Source of the DNA: Clarkia xantiana subsp. parviflora
Taxonomy: Eukaryota > Streptophyta > Magnoliopsida > Myrtales > Onagraceae
Direction: 5' to 3'
Assembly: GCA_036873135.1 (NCBI GenBank)
Contig: JAPTYO010000008.1
Span: forward strand, 36,032,819 to 36,096,818
DNA: 64,000 nucleotides
Positions 1 through 11,493 of the stretch are shown here, one piece after another (positions within the stretch are counted from its first letter, which is position 1; each line of letters starts with the position of its first letter). The position numbers were made by a program, and so were the translations under genes. Below the pieces are notes generated by a model. It saw only the letters and a list, made by a program, of their open reading frames with translations, did no database searches and was not told the DNA's origin.

Positions 1-35
1 TCAAAATTCTAAAATTTTACCACGGTTCATGTCTT

Positions 36-515
36 CTAAATCATACGGAATTCAAGTAGTTTTACGTTCTTTTCAAATACATCCTTGCGTAAGGTTTTAG
101 TTAATGCATATGCGGTCATATTCTCTGAAGGCATGAATTCTACTGTGATCAGCTTGTCCTCTACCACACTCTTGGTATAGTTATATTTTATGCCAATGTA
201 TTTAGTTCTACTATAGTACTTAGGATTCTTGACTGCCCCTATCGCTACTTGACTGTCAGAGTAAATGCACATAGGCTTACTCCCGTCATTGACGTCAAGC
301 AGGGCAGTCATCAGTCTCCTTAGCCAGTCAGTCTTCTATGCATTCTTAGAGATATCTATGAATTCGGATTCCATAGTGGACAATGCGAAACATAACTGAT
401 TCTTGCTCATTCAAGAGATGGCACCATTAGCAAGGAGAAACACTCCTCCTGAGATGGACTTACGATCATCTAGATCACCAATGTGGTCGGCGTCATTATA
501 TCCTATCAATTCTAG
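36..515 (-). pseudogene. Copia-1 RNase H domain remnant
   Basis: This is the RNase H part of a copia polyprotein, which degrades the RNA strand of the RNA-DNA hybrid. The first part (about 515-411) carries the DADHIGDLDDRKSISGG segment, the usual start of copia RNase H. After a frame break the second part (311-36) has the YSDSQVAI segment, the NPKYYSRTKYI segment that aligns with the family's HxRxKHI stretch, and the end of the domain. The histidine normally seen there is tyrosine (KYI). At least one frameshift or stop separates the two parts, so no functional product is expected. Close relatives lie at 7240-7690 and across 49741-57620. Confidence 0.85.
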
Positions 516-1513
516 CTTACTTCCCTCATAGCACAGTTTGTAGTCTTTCATACCTTTCAGATATCTCATTATTCGTTTGACGGCTTTTAAATGTTGATAA
601 CCAGGGTCTGATTGGAAACGCGCTACTAAACTCACAGCGTAACAGATATCAAGACGAGTGCATTGCATCGCGTACATCAAACTTCCGACCATACTGAGGT
701 ACTCTGCACTTTTCATAAGTTCACGCTCAGCCAGGTTCTTTAGGCCATCACGCTTCGACATCGCACACCCATATAAGACCGGCGTATCTACTGGTTTTGC
801 ATCATAGAGATTGAACCTTCTCAACAACTTATTGATATAGGCTTCCTGTGAAAGTCATAATTTTCGAGCACCACGATCTTTGGCAATCTTAATGCCTAGG
901 ATGTAAGTAGCCTCACCCATATCCTTCATCCCAAACACAGATGCTAACTACGACTTTGATTTCTTTAGATAACCTATATTGTTCGCGGCAATAAGGATGC
1001 CGTCGACGTATAACCTCAATATGACACACATTGACCCAGAGGTCTTAGCGTACACGCATGGATCCTCGTGAAGATTCACGAATCCGTTGCCAACGATTTC
1101 CTCATGGAACCTGCGGTACCATTGCCTTGCTTAAGACCATAGATCGACATTTAGAACTTACAAACTTTACGTTCATTACCAGAGGATACGAAATCCTCTG
1201 GTTTCTCCATGTAGATCTCTTCTTCCAAATTCCCATGAAGGAAGGCAGTCTTAACATCCATCCGGTGCAGCTCGAGATCGAGGCTATCAACTAAGACCAA
1301 AATGGCCCATACTGTGGTGTAACGCACAGTCGGTGAGTAAGTTTCATCAAAGTCCACTCCATGGAATTGGGTATATCCTTTCGCAACAAGTCGATCTTTA
1401 TATCGTTCAATGTTTCCATCAATAGTGAGTTTCAATTTCAGAACCCAATTAGCCCCTATTGCTCTGCGTTTAGAAGGCGAATAAACTAACGTCCAAACAT
1501 AATTGGCTTTCAT
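516..1513 (-). pseudogene. Copia-1 reverse transcriptase remnant
   Basis: The N-terminal half (1513-1151) has the copia reverse transcriptase landmarks: ANWVLKLK, RLVAKGYTQ, DETYSPTVRYTTV, MDVKTAFLHGNLEEEIYM. The C-terminal half (827-520) has MQCTRLDICYAVSLVARF and LKAVKRIMRYLKG. In between, the catalytic box at about 990-1025 reads YVDGILIAAN, so the second aspartate of YVDD is glycine. With the frame breaks this makes it inactive. Copia-2 reads CVDD and copia-3 reads YVDD at the same place. Confidence 0.9.
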
Positions 1514-2815
1514 AGAGACGATCTCTTATTCCATTGCAATCCTTAGTTCCTTTGCTTGAGGACCTTCCAAAGCTTGTTTAACCAATACCGGTTCATCAAC
1601 CGAAGTCAGGGTGAATAATTCACCTCTCTCGATAGGGTACTTCTTAGGACTATGTTTTGGCTCATTATTCCCATCTTGAACTTGAATCCCACTTGGAACA
1701 ATGCTCCCACTAAGATCAATGCTCCCACTAGGAATCAGGGTGTTACTGGAACCTTCTCTTACAATTTTTCTTGGACGACCTGTTGGTCTCGGGTTTCTAT
1801 CTCTGAGATGAATTCCACGACCACTTGGACCAGGAACCAAGTTGGTTGTCCCTCTCCTACTGTTACCAACAGATAGTTGAGGATTATAGGATTCTAATCC
1901 AACGGTTCAGCAACTATACGATCAGGTTCTCCTTGATTCGCACTAGGAGCAACTATGATTTATGTGGTTGGATTGACTCCTCTCACTAGATTTATTATGA
2001 AAATGTCCATTCTCATTTACCATATCATCTACAGTTGTTGCTCCCCCAAATCTCTCACTCGAAGTAAGTGGGATATGATCATGCCCATCATGTTCAAGTT
2101 CAATAAAGACTTCATTCGTTTTGATGTCACCAAACTTAGGAAATTCATCCTCAAGGAACGTAACATCCCTGGACTCATGTTCGACCATACCACCATTTTC
2201 TTGAGCCGCCACAAACACGTATCCCTTAGAGTTTTCGGAGTATCTTATAAAGACACTTTTAAATCCTCTAGGTCCTAACTTGACGAAACGACTGTCGGTT
2301 TTATGTGTGTATGCTGAACAACCCCATTGCCGCAGCATGGTAATATCCATCTCCTTACTAGTCCACAGCTTATATGGTGTCGTGTCCACCAATGTTGTAG
2401 GAAAACGGTTTGCTACATCAGTAGCAGTTAACAACGCATCCCTCCAAAAAGAGATCGGAAGTTGAGCCTGCGACATCATGGTTCTGACCATGTCCAAGAG
2501 TGTACGATTACGTCGCTCCGCCACACGATTCTGTTGTGGCGTGTAGAGGATCATCGTTTGACGGACTATCCCCCTTTCATTGCATAACTTATCAAACTCA
2601 TTCGAGATGTATTATCCACCTATTTCAGTGCGCAAGGTTTTCACCTTACGCTCCAGTTGATTCTCTACGAGATTGAGATTACTTTTAAAGCATTCAATTG
2701 CCTCGAATTTACGAGTAATCAGGTGAGTTACCCCATATTGAGTACCGCCCCTAGCGGTGACATCCATGGGTCCACATACGTCGGAATGTATTAAATGCAA
2801 TGGGTATTCAGCTCG
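1514..2815 (-). pseudogene. Copia-1 integrase and integrase-RT linker remnant
   Basis: The core begins near 2800 with HLIHSDVCGPM, holding the first catalytic aspartate. The second acidic position reads LRTEIGG, where copia integrases normally have an aspartate followed by RGG. The third is in TPQQNRVAERRNRTL, which holds the glutamate. The C-terminal part (2554-1943) has the typical PYKLW, WGCSAY and KGYVFV segments. The lower part (about 1840-1526) is the poorly conserved linker before reverse transcriptase. Frame breaks at about 2555-2611 and 1840-1942 make this a pseudogene. Confidence 0.85.
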
Positions 2816-3480
2816 TAGTGCATCACCGAATGGTTTCCCGGTAGGCTAGACAGTCCTCACAAGTGGTTTTCACTACATGAGTTGTACCAGGAAAACGCCC
2901 TCTTTGAGCTAGTGCCTGAATTCTGTCGTAACATATATGTCCTAGCCGGGCATGCCATCAGTTTTTGCTTCCTTAGATGATATTGAAATCATTCTATTTG
3001 AATCACTGATATCATTCAAATCCTTAACAATGAGACCATGGGAAGAACTTGCTTGACCATAAAAGATATTGCCTTTATTGATTTTAACCAAGGAGTTTTT
3101 AAATGATAAAGTGAAACCAATAATCATAAGATAAGTAACAGAAACAACATTTCTACGAATTTTAGGTGCAAAAAGGACATTCTCAAGAAGTATGGTTCAG
3201 CCGTTGCGCATTGGCAACTTGCAGTTCCCTATTCCTTCGACTTCAAATTGGGAGTTGTTGCCTATATATATCATTTCCGAACCCTTCGACGTTCGTCCGA
3301 ACAGGGCATATAACCCTCTGTCATTGGTTGTGTGGTCTGTTGCACATGAGTCAAGAATCCAAGAAGGATTTAAATCAACCAACATGACACTAGATGAAAC
3401 AAAAGTTTCAATATCATATCCAATGTTGCGTACCTTGGTACGCGGGTTGCTAGAACTCCCACCCTCACCTATGTAGTGAG
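2816..3480 (-). pseudogene. Copia-1 protease and GAG-pre-integrase remnant
   Basis: The protease part (about 3385-3197) carries PSWILDSCATDHTT. Copia proteases usually read DSGA at the catalytic site; here it is DSCA, so either a lineage variant or a mutation. It is followed by the GNNSQFEVEGIGNCKL segment typical of copia proteases. The part to about 2820 has CYDRIQALAQRGRFPG and the CEDCLAYR segment, matching the zinc-binding GAG-pre-integrase region. It is broken by stops. Confidence 0.75.
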
Positions 3481-3499
3481 GAATAGAGTTCTTTCCAAC

Positions 3500-4215
3500 T
3501 ATCTCTTATTTTACCCAGGAATTGCCTTATTTAGACTTAGTCGACGTTTTACAGTCAACAACCTGTTGTTTCTTATTCATGCTCTTCCACTTCCTTTTAT
3601 GTCCAGCAGGTGGTCCTGGCAAATTAGCCACAGGTTTGGCAGTTGCTAATCGAGCTTCCTCCAGCTCAATTATTTTCAGGACAGATGCAAGGTCCAGTAG
3701 AGAAATACTGACGATCAATAAAGTCCTGGTGGCTCTCCAAGACTTCGGAAGAATCCCAATTATGGCCAGGATTTTGTCTTATTCTTCCATTTGACCTTCA
3801 GCCTCAAGATGTTTGACCGTGTTGAGGAATCGGTATACTTTCTCATGTACACTTGTGCTATCACTCTTCAAACTTTCATCTAAGGAGACCATCAGTGGGT
3901 GCAGATGGGGTGCAATGCAATTTCCGTATTTCAGGAATACAGCAACCCATATATCCTTTGTAACCAGAATATCCATGTACTAATGTTCAATATCCAGAGA
4001 CATTTATGATAGAAAAATATCTCTCGCTCTCTTGTAATTCTGCTCCTACTTGAAGTGAGTGTATGCAAGCCCTCTGGTTAGGCCTACATCTGGACACCTC
4101 AGTCTTTTCTGAATGTGTTCAATCAAACCCTATCATCTAGCAGATCATTGATGCGTTTGCACCACGAGTCATAGTGCGTCTCATTCAAAAGATCTTTGGC
4201 ATTGGACGAATCCAT
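3500..4215 (-). pseudogene. Copia-1 gag remnant
   Basis: A gag start is proposed at ATG 4215-4213, beginning MDSSNAKDLLNETHYDSW, which resembles the N-terminus of copia gag proteins. Downstream pieces (3976-3779 and 3718-3527) are short open stretches separated by stops. A lysine-rich segment at about 3600-3560 stands where a zinc knuckle would be expected, but I do not see a clean CCHC. Gag would form the particle around element RNA. The copy is non-functional. Confidence 0.6.
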
Positions 4216-4405
4216 TGATGCCAATTTTAAGACTAACACATCGACAAACCATGCGACAATCAGGGAGACAATTTAAACCATTTTGAAAAGAATTGCTTAC
4301 ATCGGATATCTATGAGATAGGAGGCGACAAAAATGAATCATCAGTAATCTAACCAACCCGACCACAAGTAATCCAATGGAAGGAGGTCGTGTAAAGAGTT
4401 CACAC

Positions 4406-5001
4406 TGTAAGCATATGGTGATGGGCACAGTAAATGGAAGCCCATTATATGTATATGTTACCTAAGACAATTGGGTAAATGTCACATTAGGACATTAGGC
4501 CAGACCCAAATCCCAATTGACATGAGAGGCCCAAAATTAGGTCTCCCTTATACATAGGACGGTCGAACTTATTAGTGGGGATAGAGTGGACTTTTGTCCA
4601 CTTTAACCCCCTATAAATAAGAGGTGTTAAGGATTTTATTAGGTTAATCTTTAATCCCTCCTTTGAGTGTTTAAGAGAGAAAAACCCTCCTCCCTATAAC
4701 ACCATTCGGCCGAACCCACTACATCACCAAGGGTGTGCCAATTTGCCTTCGAGCAAACACTCCGGAGATCCGTCCCTGTCAAGAATCGATCAGAGGCTTT
4801 GCTGTGGAAAATATACTGCGTAGGGCTTCCTTAACAAGAACCTCTACGGGTGCCGACCGGAGGACCGTGAACTCTCTGCTGCAGGATCTTGGGACTACAG
4901 ATTACTTCTGAGGTATGTGCGAATCTTCCGCTGCGTAATATCGATTACTAGCATGTACCATGTTTATAGTATATGTAGTGATTACTCCCCGTAATCTAAC
5001 A
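4406..5001 (+). repeat. Copia-family LTR, plus orientation
   Basis: It starts TGTAAGCATATGG and ends GTAATCTAACA (TG..CA), 596 bp. A TATA box (CTATAAATAA, 4611-4620) lies on the plus strand. It aligns end to end, at roughly 83-85% by eye, with the reverse complement of 5455-6053. It is followed at 5003 by a sequence resembling the initiator-Met tRNA binding site, so it is a 5' LTR of a plus-strand copy. Confidence 0.88.
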
Positions 5002-5002
5002 A

Positions 5003-5017
5003 CGGTATAAGAGCCTG
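5003..5017 (+). other. Copia primer-binding-like site
   Basis: CGGTATAAGAGCCTG directly follows the LTR. The canonical copia primer-binding site for initiator-Met tRNA is TGGTATCAGAGC, so this is a slightly mutated version. It fixes the LTR at 4406-5001 as a 5' LTR read on the plus strand. Confidence 0.75.
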
Positions 5018-5454
5018 TGTTAGGAGTTCATGATTTTGATAAATTGGTGTTCTTGAAAGTTTTAAAATTGGACCGGAAATTTTAAAAGGAAAAAGTTTAA
5101 AATTTTCGAATTTTTAAGTTGGTTGTGGTCCAAAATTTTCATGATGTTCTTAGGAAAATTTGATGTTCATGATCTTCAAGAAAAACATGATTTTTATCAA
5201 AATCGAACATTGGATTGTAGATCTTATTAAAATTTGATCTTGAAATTTGACCACTTGTTTCCAATTAGGTGTTGGTTTCGGCCAAACCCTAGGACTTACA
5301 AGGCAAAATTTTTAATTTCTTAGGCACTAAGTTTCAAAAAGTCTGCCGAAATTAATTAATATATTGTTTACCATATTTTAATTTTTATTCTAGGTAACAA
5401 TATATCTATAATTGGAAACATAAGGATAGATTCACATTATTATATGGAAATATA
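5018..5454 (+). other. Untranslated leader of a plus-strand copia copy, cut short
   Basis: AT-rich, no open reading frame. It sits between the 5' LTR with its primer-binding site and the inverted LTR that begins at 5455, so it is read as a 5' leader. No plus-strand gag follows, because the sequence is interrupted exactly at the terminal TG of the inverted LTR. Confidence 0.55.
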
Positions 5455-6053
5455 TGTTAGATTATGGGGAGTAATCACTACGGATACTATAAACAAGGTA
5501 CATGCTAGTAATATCAATTACGCAGCGGAAGTTTCACACATACCTTTAAGATGATCCGTAGACCCAAGATCATCTCGATAGGGAGTTCACGATCCTCCGG
5601 TCGGGACCCGTAGAGGTTCTTGTTAGAGAAGCCCTACGTGGTGCAGCTCCACGGCAAAGCCTCTGATCGATTCTTGGCACAGGGACAGATCTCTGGAGAG
5701 TTTGCTCGAAAGCAATTTGGCACACTTCGGTGAGGTAAGGGATCGTCCGAACTAGTGTGGAGTGGGAGGAGGGTTTTCTCTCTAAAACTCTCTTGTGAGG
5801 GAATTATGATCAACCCTAAAAATCCCCTAACACCTCTTATTTATAGGAGGAGTAAAGTGGAGAAAAGTCCACTTTACCCTCACTATAAGTTTCGGCTGGC
5901 CATTAGTATAGGGAGGCCCAATTTTGGGCCTCTCATGTCAATTGGGATTTGGGTCTGGCCCAATTACCCAAATGTGACATTTACCCAAGTTCATTAGGTA
6001 CACTATACATATTATGGGCTACCAATTACAGCGCCCATCACCATATGCTTAGA
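5455..6053 (-). repeat. Copia-family LTR, minus orientation (3' LTR of copia-2)
   Basis: On the plus strand it starts TGTTAGATTATGG and ends CATATGCTTAGA, 599 bp. The TATA box is on the minus strand (plus-strand CTTATTTATAGG, about 5838-5850). It is bounded on the right by GCTCCCACTCGCC, which in minus orientation is the purine-rich GAGTGGGAGC tract expected just before a 3' LTR. The first base pair of the minus-strand LTR appears mutated (TC instead of TG). Confidence 0.85.
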
Positions 6054-7210
6054 GCTCCCACTCGCCGGAATGGGAGGGTGCCTGTTAATGTATTGTTGTC
6101 CAAATATGCATCAACATTTCTCCCCTTTGATTTGTTCCGTGCTTCCGAATAGTTCATACGAGGTTTGCCGTGCGACCGGCGGATACGACGGACATCGTGC
6201 TACTCATCTGTTAGGAGTATTGTAGAGCCCGCGGAACGTTGATTCTCTTTTTTCCAATCAACCTGTTATAAAAAAAATTTATATATTGTACCGCGCTGTA
6301 TCCTAGGTCAACTTTTAATTCTCCTTTTGCCTTGTTTCCACATAGGAACACTTCTCCAAGGCATCGGTACAAGTATTCACAACCTTCAACTAATATCCGG
6401 TTGGTGGCCAGCTAGTGAATACAAGAGTCGGTGAATTACAGGTGAACTTGACCATCCCCATCGCTCATATCCTTAGTCAAACCCAACCGGTTTCCAAAGA
6501 CGTGGTCACTGGGCCTTTTTGTTCAGCACTACGCTCATACGCCAGGAAGCAGGCATTGAGCCTGACCTTAGATATGAGTTCTGAGTCCGTGAGGATACTT
6601 TAGGTGCCTCTTCATAAGGATCCTGGGATCAATCACACGCTCGAGGTGAAGAAGTTTGCGCCCGCCAGAATCACATGGATTCCTTCCTAGCACAACCGAG
6701 TTGTGACCCCGTGGTCGAACGTGGCACGCGCTGTATGAAGCACGCGTTGATAGCATACCTGTACCTTTTGGGTTGACAGGAAAGGGATATGTCAATCATG
6801 CTATCACAGATTCTAATCTGGCCCGGAATGTGGTTAAATGACGAACGAAGTTCATCACGGCGATATGCAAAACAAAGATCATGTCGAGTTACTTCGAAAC
6901 TAGATAATCGTCTTGCTTAATCAGGTTTATCCCCCTGACTCTTAGCCAAACTTGCTTGGTGGAGGCCTCCCTCCATCGCAAGATGACCGTACCTATGTGA
7001 CTAGCTAAAGCCCACATTCGACATAGTTTGGCAGAGGATTGCGTCCTCCTACGACTTAGTTTATAGACCGTAAATCTGATGTAGTCAAAACATTATGACG
7101 TCGATTGATCATAAACTCAGTTGCAATTCTTACGCTTACAAAATATAACTTTCTAATATAAAAATGTTATCACAGATACATGCCATTTCTAAACCCTATG
7201 CAATCCAAGT
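6054..7210 (-). other. Conserved ~1.1 kb 3' region between RNase H and LTR (copia-2)
   Basis: No sustained reading frame. The same region, in the same position relative to RNase H and the LTR, occurs at 46931-47780 (minus) and 57620-58741 (plus). All three share blocks such as the CTCCCATTCC/GGAATGGGAG tract by the LTR and a segment around ACGCGC..CACGTTCGACC. A short frame at 6795-6568 resembles 58123-58341 (SGGRKLLHLE versus SDGRKLIHLE), but both are short and the third copy does not keep it. Confidence 0.6.
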
Positions 7211-7239
7211 AGTTTTACATGCTTTTCAAATATCTCCCT

Positions 7240-7690
7240 GCGTAGTGGTTTAGTTAATGGGTCCGTTACCAAGTTATTGGTTGACGAGTATTCCATAGTG
7301 ATAATATTGTCTACCACCACAAATTTAGCATATATTATTTCATATCAATGTGTTTGGTCCTACTATGGTATTTCGGATTCTTAACTGCCGCAATATCTGC
7401 TTGACTGTCAGATAAGACCTTCATAGGTTTATTCTTGACATCGCCGCCAAGAAGCGCAGTTAGAAGCATTTTAAGCCAGACCGCTTTCTGTGCATTCTTA
7501 GAGAGAGCTACGAATTCCGATTCCATTGTGGATAGCACGGCTTAGGTTTGCTTCTTGCTCGTCCATGAAATGGCGGCATTAGCAAGGAGGAATGCTCCTC
7601 CTGTGGTGGACTTACGATCATCTGGATCGCCACCACGGTCGGCGTCAATGTAATCGGTCAATTCTAACTTACTGCCTTCATAGCACAGTT
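7240..7690 (-). pseudogene. Copia-2 RNase H remnant
   Basis: The segment 7538-7335 reads MLSTMESEFVALSKNAQKAV, then VLSDSQADIAAVKNP and YHSRTKHIDMK, which is the centre and end of a copia RNase H domain. The segment at about 7650-7545 has the DPDDRKSTTGG start. It is interrupted by stops, including just before 7540. It keeps the HxRxKHI histidine that copia-1 lacks. Confidence 0.85.
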
Positions 7691-8650
7691 CGTAGTCGGC
7701 AGTACCTATTCAGATAACGAGTTCCTCGTTTTATAGTCTTCAAATGTTGATGGCCATGATCTGATAGGAAACGTGCTACTAGGCCTACGGCGTAACAGAT
7801 ATCCGAACGGGTGCAGTGCATGGTGTAGAACAAACTACCGACCATGCTCAAACATCCTGCACCCTTTATCTATTTAAGCTCTGCCAGGTTCTTGGGACCG
7901 TCACGTTTTGACAGTGCGCACCCAAACAACACCGGCGTCTCCACGGGTTTTGGCACCCTGTAATATGAATCTTTTCAACAGATTGTTGATACAAGATTCT
8001 TGAGATAGACATAATCTCCGGGTAGCGCGATCTTTGGCAATCTCAATGCCTAAGATATACGTGGCATCTCCCATGTCTTTCATCTCAAATACAGACGCCA
8101 ATCAGGACTTTGGCTTATTCATAAAACTCATGTCGTTTACAGCAATAAGTATGTCGTCCACGCATAAGGTTAAGATGACATACTTAGACCTGGAGGTCTT
8201 ATAATATACGCACGGATCCTTGTGATAAACTCATAGATACGTTTCCTACGATTTCCTCGTGGAATCTGCGGTACCATTGCCGAGACGACTGTTTATGACC
8301 GTAGATGGACCTTTGGAGTTTACAAACTTTATGTTCGTTACCAGGAGTAATGAAACCATCTGATTGCTCCATGTAGATCTCTTCCTCCAGGTTTCCGAGG
8401 AGGAATTCGGTCTTAATACCCACTTGGTGCAGTTCGAAATTGACACCTGCGACCAGGACCATGAATGACCCTTCACCGTGGTTTTACGAACAGGTGGTGA
8501 GTATATTTTGTCAAATTCCACTCCGTGAAGTTGAGTATAGCCTTTCGCAACAAGTTGAGCTTTGTATCGCTCTACCTTTTCCATCAGTGGTGAGCCTTCT
8601 TTCAGGACTCACCATATCCTTATGCCCCTGTGGTTAGCAGGTAAATCAAC
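7690..8650 (-). pseudogene. Copia-2 reverse transcriptase remnant
   Basis: The N-terminal part (8584-8480) carries ERYKAQLVAKGYTQLHGVEF. It continues, after frame changes, with TEFLLGNLEEEIYMEQ (about 8420-8360). The catalytic box (about 8140-8170) reads CVDDILIAVND, so both aspartates are kept but the leading tyrosine is cysteine. The part 8101-7901 reads MASVFEMKDMGDATYILGIEI, typical of copia RT. Several frameshifts and stops are present. Confidence 0.85.
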
Positions 8651-9131
8651 TATAGACTTTAATGGCTTTCATTTAGGCGATCTCTCTCATTTATTATTTT
8701 CCTCCATTTCTCCACTTGAGGTCTTTCCAATGCATGCCAATAGTCGTTAGAGTGAGGTTATCACTCTTCCAGATGAGATATTTCTTTGGAGAAGTTCGAC
8801 GCCTTTGACTTTTGTCTAGGCTTGATTATCCCGTCTTTGAGTCTTAACGTCTCTCCCACTTGGAATAATGCCTCTTATCAGAGCATTTCTTCAAATTGGG
8901 ATCAATTCTCCCACTCGAGATGATGCTTCTTATCGGAGCATCACTTCTATTGGGTACAAGAGGAGCGCTTTAACCATAACCGACAACTTTCCTTATACGA
9001 CTTCTCGGTCTCGGAGTTTTACTTCCAAGATAAATTCCTTGATCACTAGGATCTGGAACCAAGTTTTTCGGATCACTCCCACTAGGAACAATGGGTAGTG
9101 TAGGTAGTTGTGGCAATCCTGGTTCAGCATT
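8651..9131 (-). pseudogene. Copia-2 integrase-RT linker remnant, truncated
   Basis: This matches the region of copia-1 at about 1514-1910: the same order of serine/proline-rich segments and the SSGSD-like motifs, now full of stops. Tandemly similar stretches around 8860-8960 (CTCCCACT..GGA..AATG) suggest a small internal duplication. Similarity ends at about 9131, which is the truncation point. Confidence 0.6.
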
Positions 9132-11488
9132 TTAGATGTGTTATAAAATGTTGAAATTAATTAAAAAATTTCAAAGTTTTTATAATTTCCGATAAATAGA
9201 TATGTCGACATTACTTTAGCATTGTTTGTTAAAAATATTTTGAAATTTAAAACATATAAATAGAAGATTTTTTTTTTAAAATTTGAAAACTTTGAAATAA
9301 ATATATTGAGAAATAAATATTTTAAACTAATAACGCATTAATTCATGTGTATAGGTTGAAGATAATAAGGATGACTGCCACTTTAGATGTGGAAACCGTA
9401 CCCGATGGACCCACGAACTGCTAGATTTGTCAACCAGGCAGGCTTTCGTTATGCGGGATTGACTGCGCGTACATAGGTAGATACTGGACTCCTGCACGCA
9501 CTAGCGGAGAGGTGTCGACCGGAAACCCACACTTTTCATCTTCCTACTAGTGAGATGACAGTTACTCTGAAAAATGTGGCGATGATCTTGGGGTTAAGGA
9601 TTGATGGTCCACCGATATCAGACCAATACAAGCAAGGAATTGTATTAGATCCCAATCTATCAGTTTTTTATTTTTGGAAAAATCACACACTAGAGCTTTT
9701 TTAGCGTACTTTTGTAGTACGACCCCCGCCTGAAAAATTTGCAAAAAAAGAAAAAACGTGTGATCTCCAAGTCCTATGGTTGAAGGAAATTTTTTTGGTG
9801 AAAAAAGAAAACATGCCTGGGTTCGAATTACATACTGATGCGCAAGCACTAATGAGAGCTAATGCTTATATACTGTGTCTCTTTGGTACAGTTCTATTTG
9901 CAGACTCCAATGGAAACTTGGTACCACTACAATATTTAAACTTCCTAGAAGATCTGGATGTGTGTAGTCAGTACAGTTGGGGTTCTGCCGTACTAAGCCA
10001 CTTGTACAGGGGTTTGGACCGGTGGACTCGTAATAAAAAAGCGGTCAACATCAGCGGTTGCGGTGTACTCTTACAGGTATTAAAAAATGCATTATTAATA
10101 TTATTTATTAAAAATGCATAATTAATTATGAACTACATTGTGAAATATTATTTATCTCAAATATAGGTGTGGTGTGTTGGACGTACATCGCGATTGGTAG
10201 ACCCACATGTCTTGATGAAGTTCAACCTGGTTATTCAGCCGGTTGTTGGTGGAGTAAGAAGAAAACTTCGAAGAAAAACGTCATAACATGTACTAGGTGG
10301 ACGTACCGGGATTATCTGAACACATTCGATAAGGATATGGTAATGAACTTAAATAATTTATTGTTAGAATACCACATATTTTAATCTTAATTTATTAACT
10401 CTAATATTATTATTACACAGGTAAGATGGAAACCATGGACCGCAGCCGTTGCAAGCAGAGTACCAGCAATTTGCCGAGAAGGATGGGACTTGGCGTACTT
10501 AGAACTACCTCTGATCCACTTTAATTGTGTTGAGTATCAACTGCCACACTGAGTGTACAAGCAGTTAGATTTGAGTTTTTATATCCCTGAGGAAATGCCT
10601 AATCTCCAATTATGGGATAGTTTCCACAAGTGTGACCAATGGGTGAAGGCATCGGCACCTCCGTGGTATGTTTTCCATGAGCAGCACATACTTAGGTGGA
10701 ACTCCAGAAATGATCGTGAGATATGTCCTATGCCTGAGATAGATAATGTGCGCATGAAAGAATATATAACGTGCTATAGACGTATTACAACTAATTTAGT
10801 TGTAACTCCCCCGGATGAAGAACTACAAGCGGAAGAAGAAGTTGAAGAACAACCAGAAGCAGAGGTTCGTCCTTCACAGGGGTATTTCCCTGAAAACGGT
10901 GATATGGTGCGATACATGGTAAGACAACTGGCATATAGAGATTATAATTATACAATTAGCTTATTTGAATAACCATTATTACGTTGTTATTGAATAGGCT
11001 AATGGCTTCACTCTCGTGTATAAAGAGGCGCTAGAATAGTTTAATGACAAAGTCCCTCCTAAGGAGAGTGCAAATTTTTTTATGAAATTAGCGACCCATT
11101 TCTTGAAGTCATCTAAACAATATGACATAATCAATCAACTTGAAGTTGGAGGGATGTCTGGTTGTGGCATTGAGGATGAACGTCAAGATGCATAAGAAAT
11201 GGATATACCTGATACCCAGCCTCCACCTGCTTCTCAAATTTCATAGCCAGTTGTCATGTCTCAACTTGCATGTCCTGTCCCTTTTCCTAGGATATATCCA
11301 ACACCTTCTGGTCATTTTCCAGGACAATCAGGATCTTATCCGGCATCTTCTGCAACATGTGTAGCACCTTCTGGGAGATATCCAACATATCCTGTGGTAT
11401 ATCCAACATATTCCGCGTCTAATCCGGCATCTTCTAGGTCGTTTCAACCACCTCCTGGTCAGATCCCAATACCTTGGTCTTATTACAA

Positions 11489-11493
11489 CCCCT
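11489..11493. repeat. Tat-A target site duplication, left copy
   Basis: CCCCT directly before the 5' LTR. The same five bases follow the 3' LTR at 33944-33948. Confidence 0.9.

Larger units (their letters stand above)
1..4405 (-). mobile_element. Copia-1: Ty1/copia retrotransposon, degenerate, left end outside window
   Basis: Minus-strand remains of a copia polyprotein in the order gag (about 4215-3500), protease, integrase, reverse transcriptase, RNase H (to about 36). Integrase before reverse transcriptase is the copia order. The reading frame is broken many times, so this is a dead copy. No 3' LTR is seen; it would lie left of base 1. No minus-oriented 5' LTR or primer-binding site adjoins the gag start. 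The next sequence to the right is an LTR in the opposite orientation (4406-5001), so the 5' end has been lost or rearranged. Confidence 0.9.
6054..9131 (-). mobile_element. Copia-2: 5'-truncated Ty1/copia retrotransposon
   Basis: Minus-strand copy of the same family as copia-1. It contains, from right to left, the integrase-RT linker (from about 9131), reverse transcriptase, RNase H, about 1.1 kb of non-coding 3' region, and the LTR at 5455-6053. Gag, protease and most of integrase are missing. The break is near 9131, after GGTTCAGCA, which still matches copia-1 around 1902-1912. To the right lies AT-rich sequence leading into the PMD gene. Confidence 0.85.

Noticed and set aside
1058..3794. 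Several plus-strand open frames of 60-110 codons in copia-1
   Set aside because: All lie opposite recognisable integrase, protease or RT segments of the minus-strand polyprotein.
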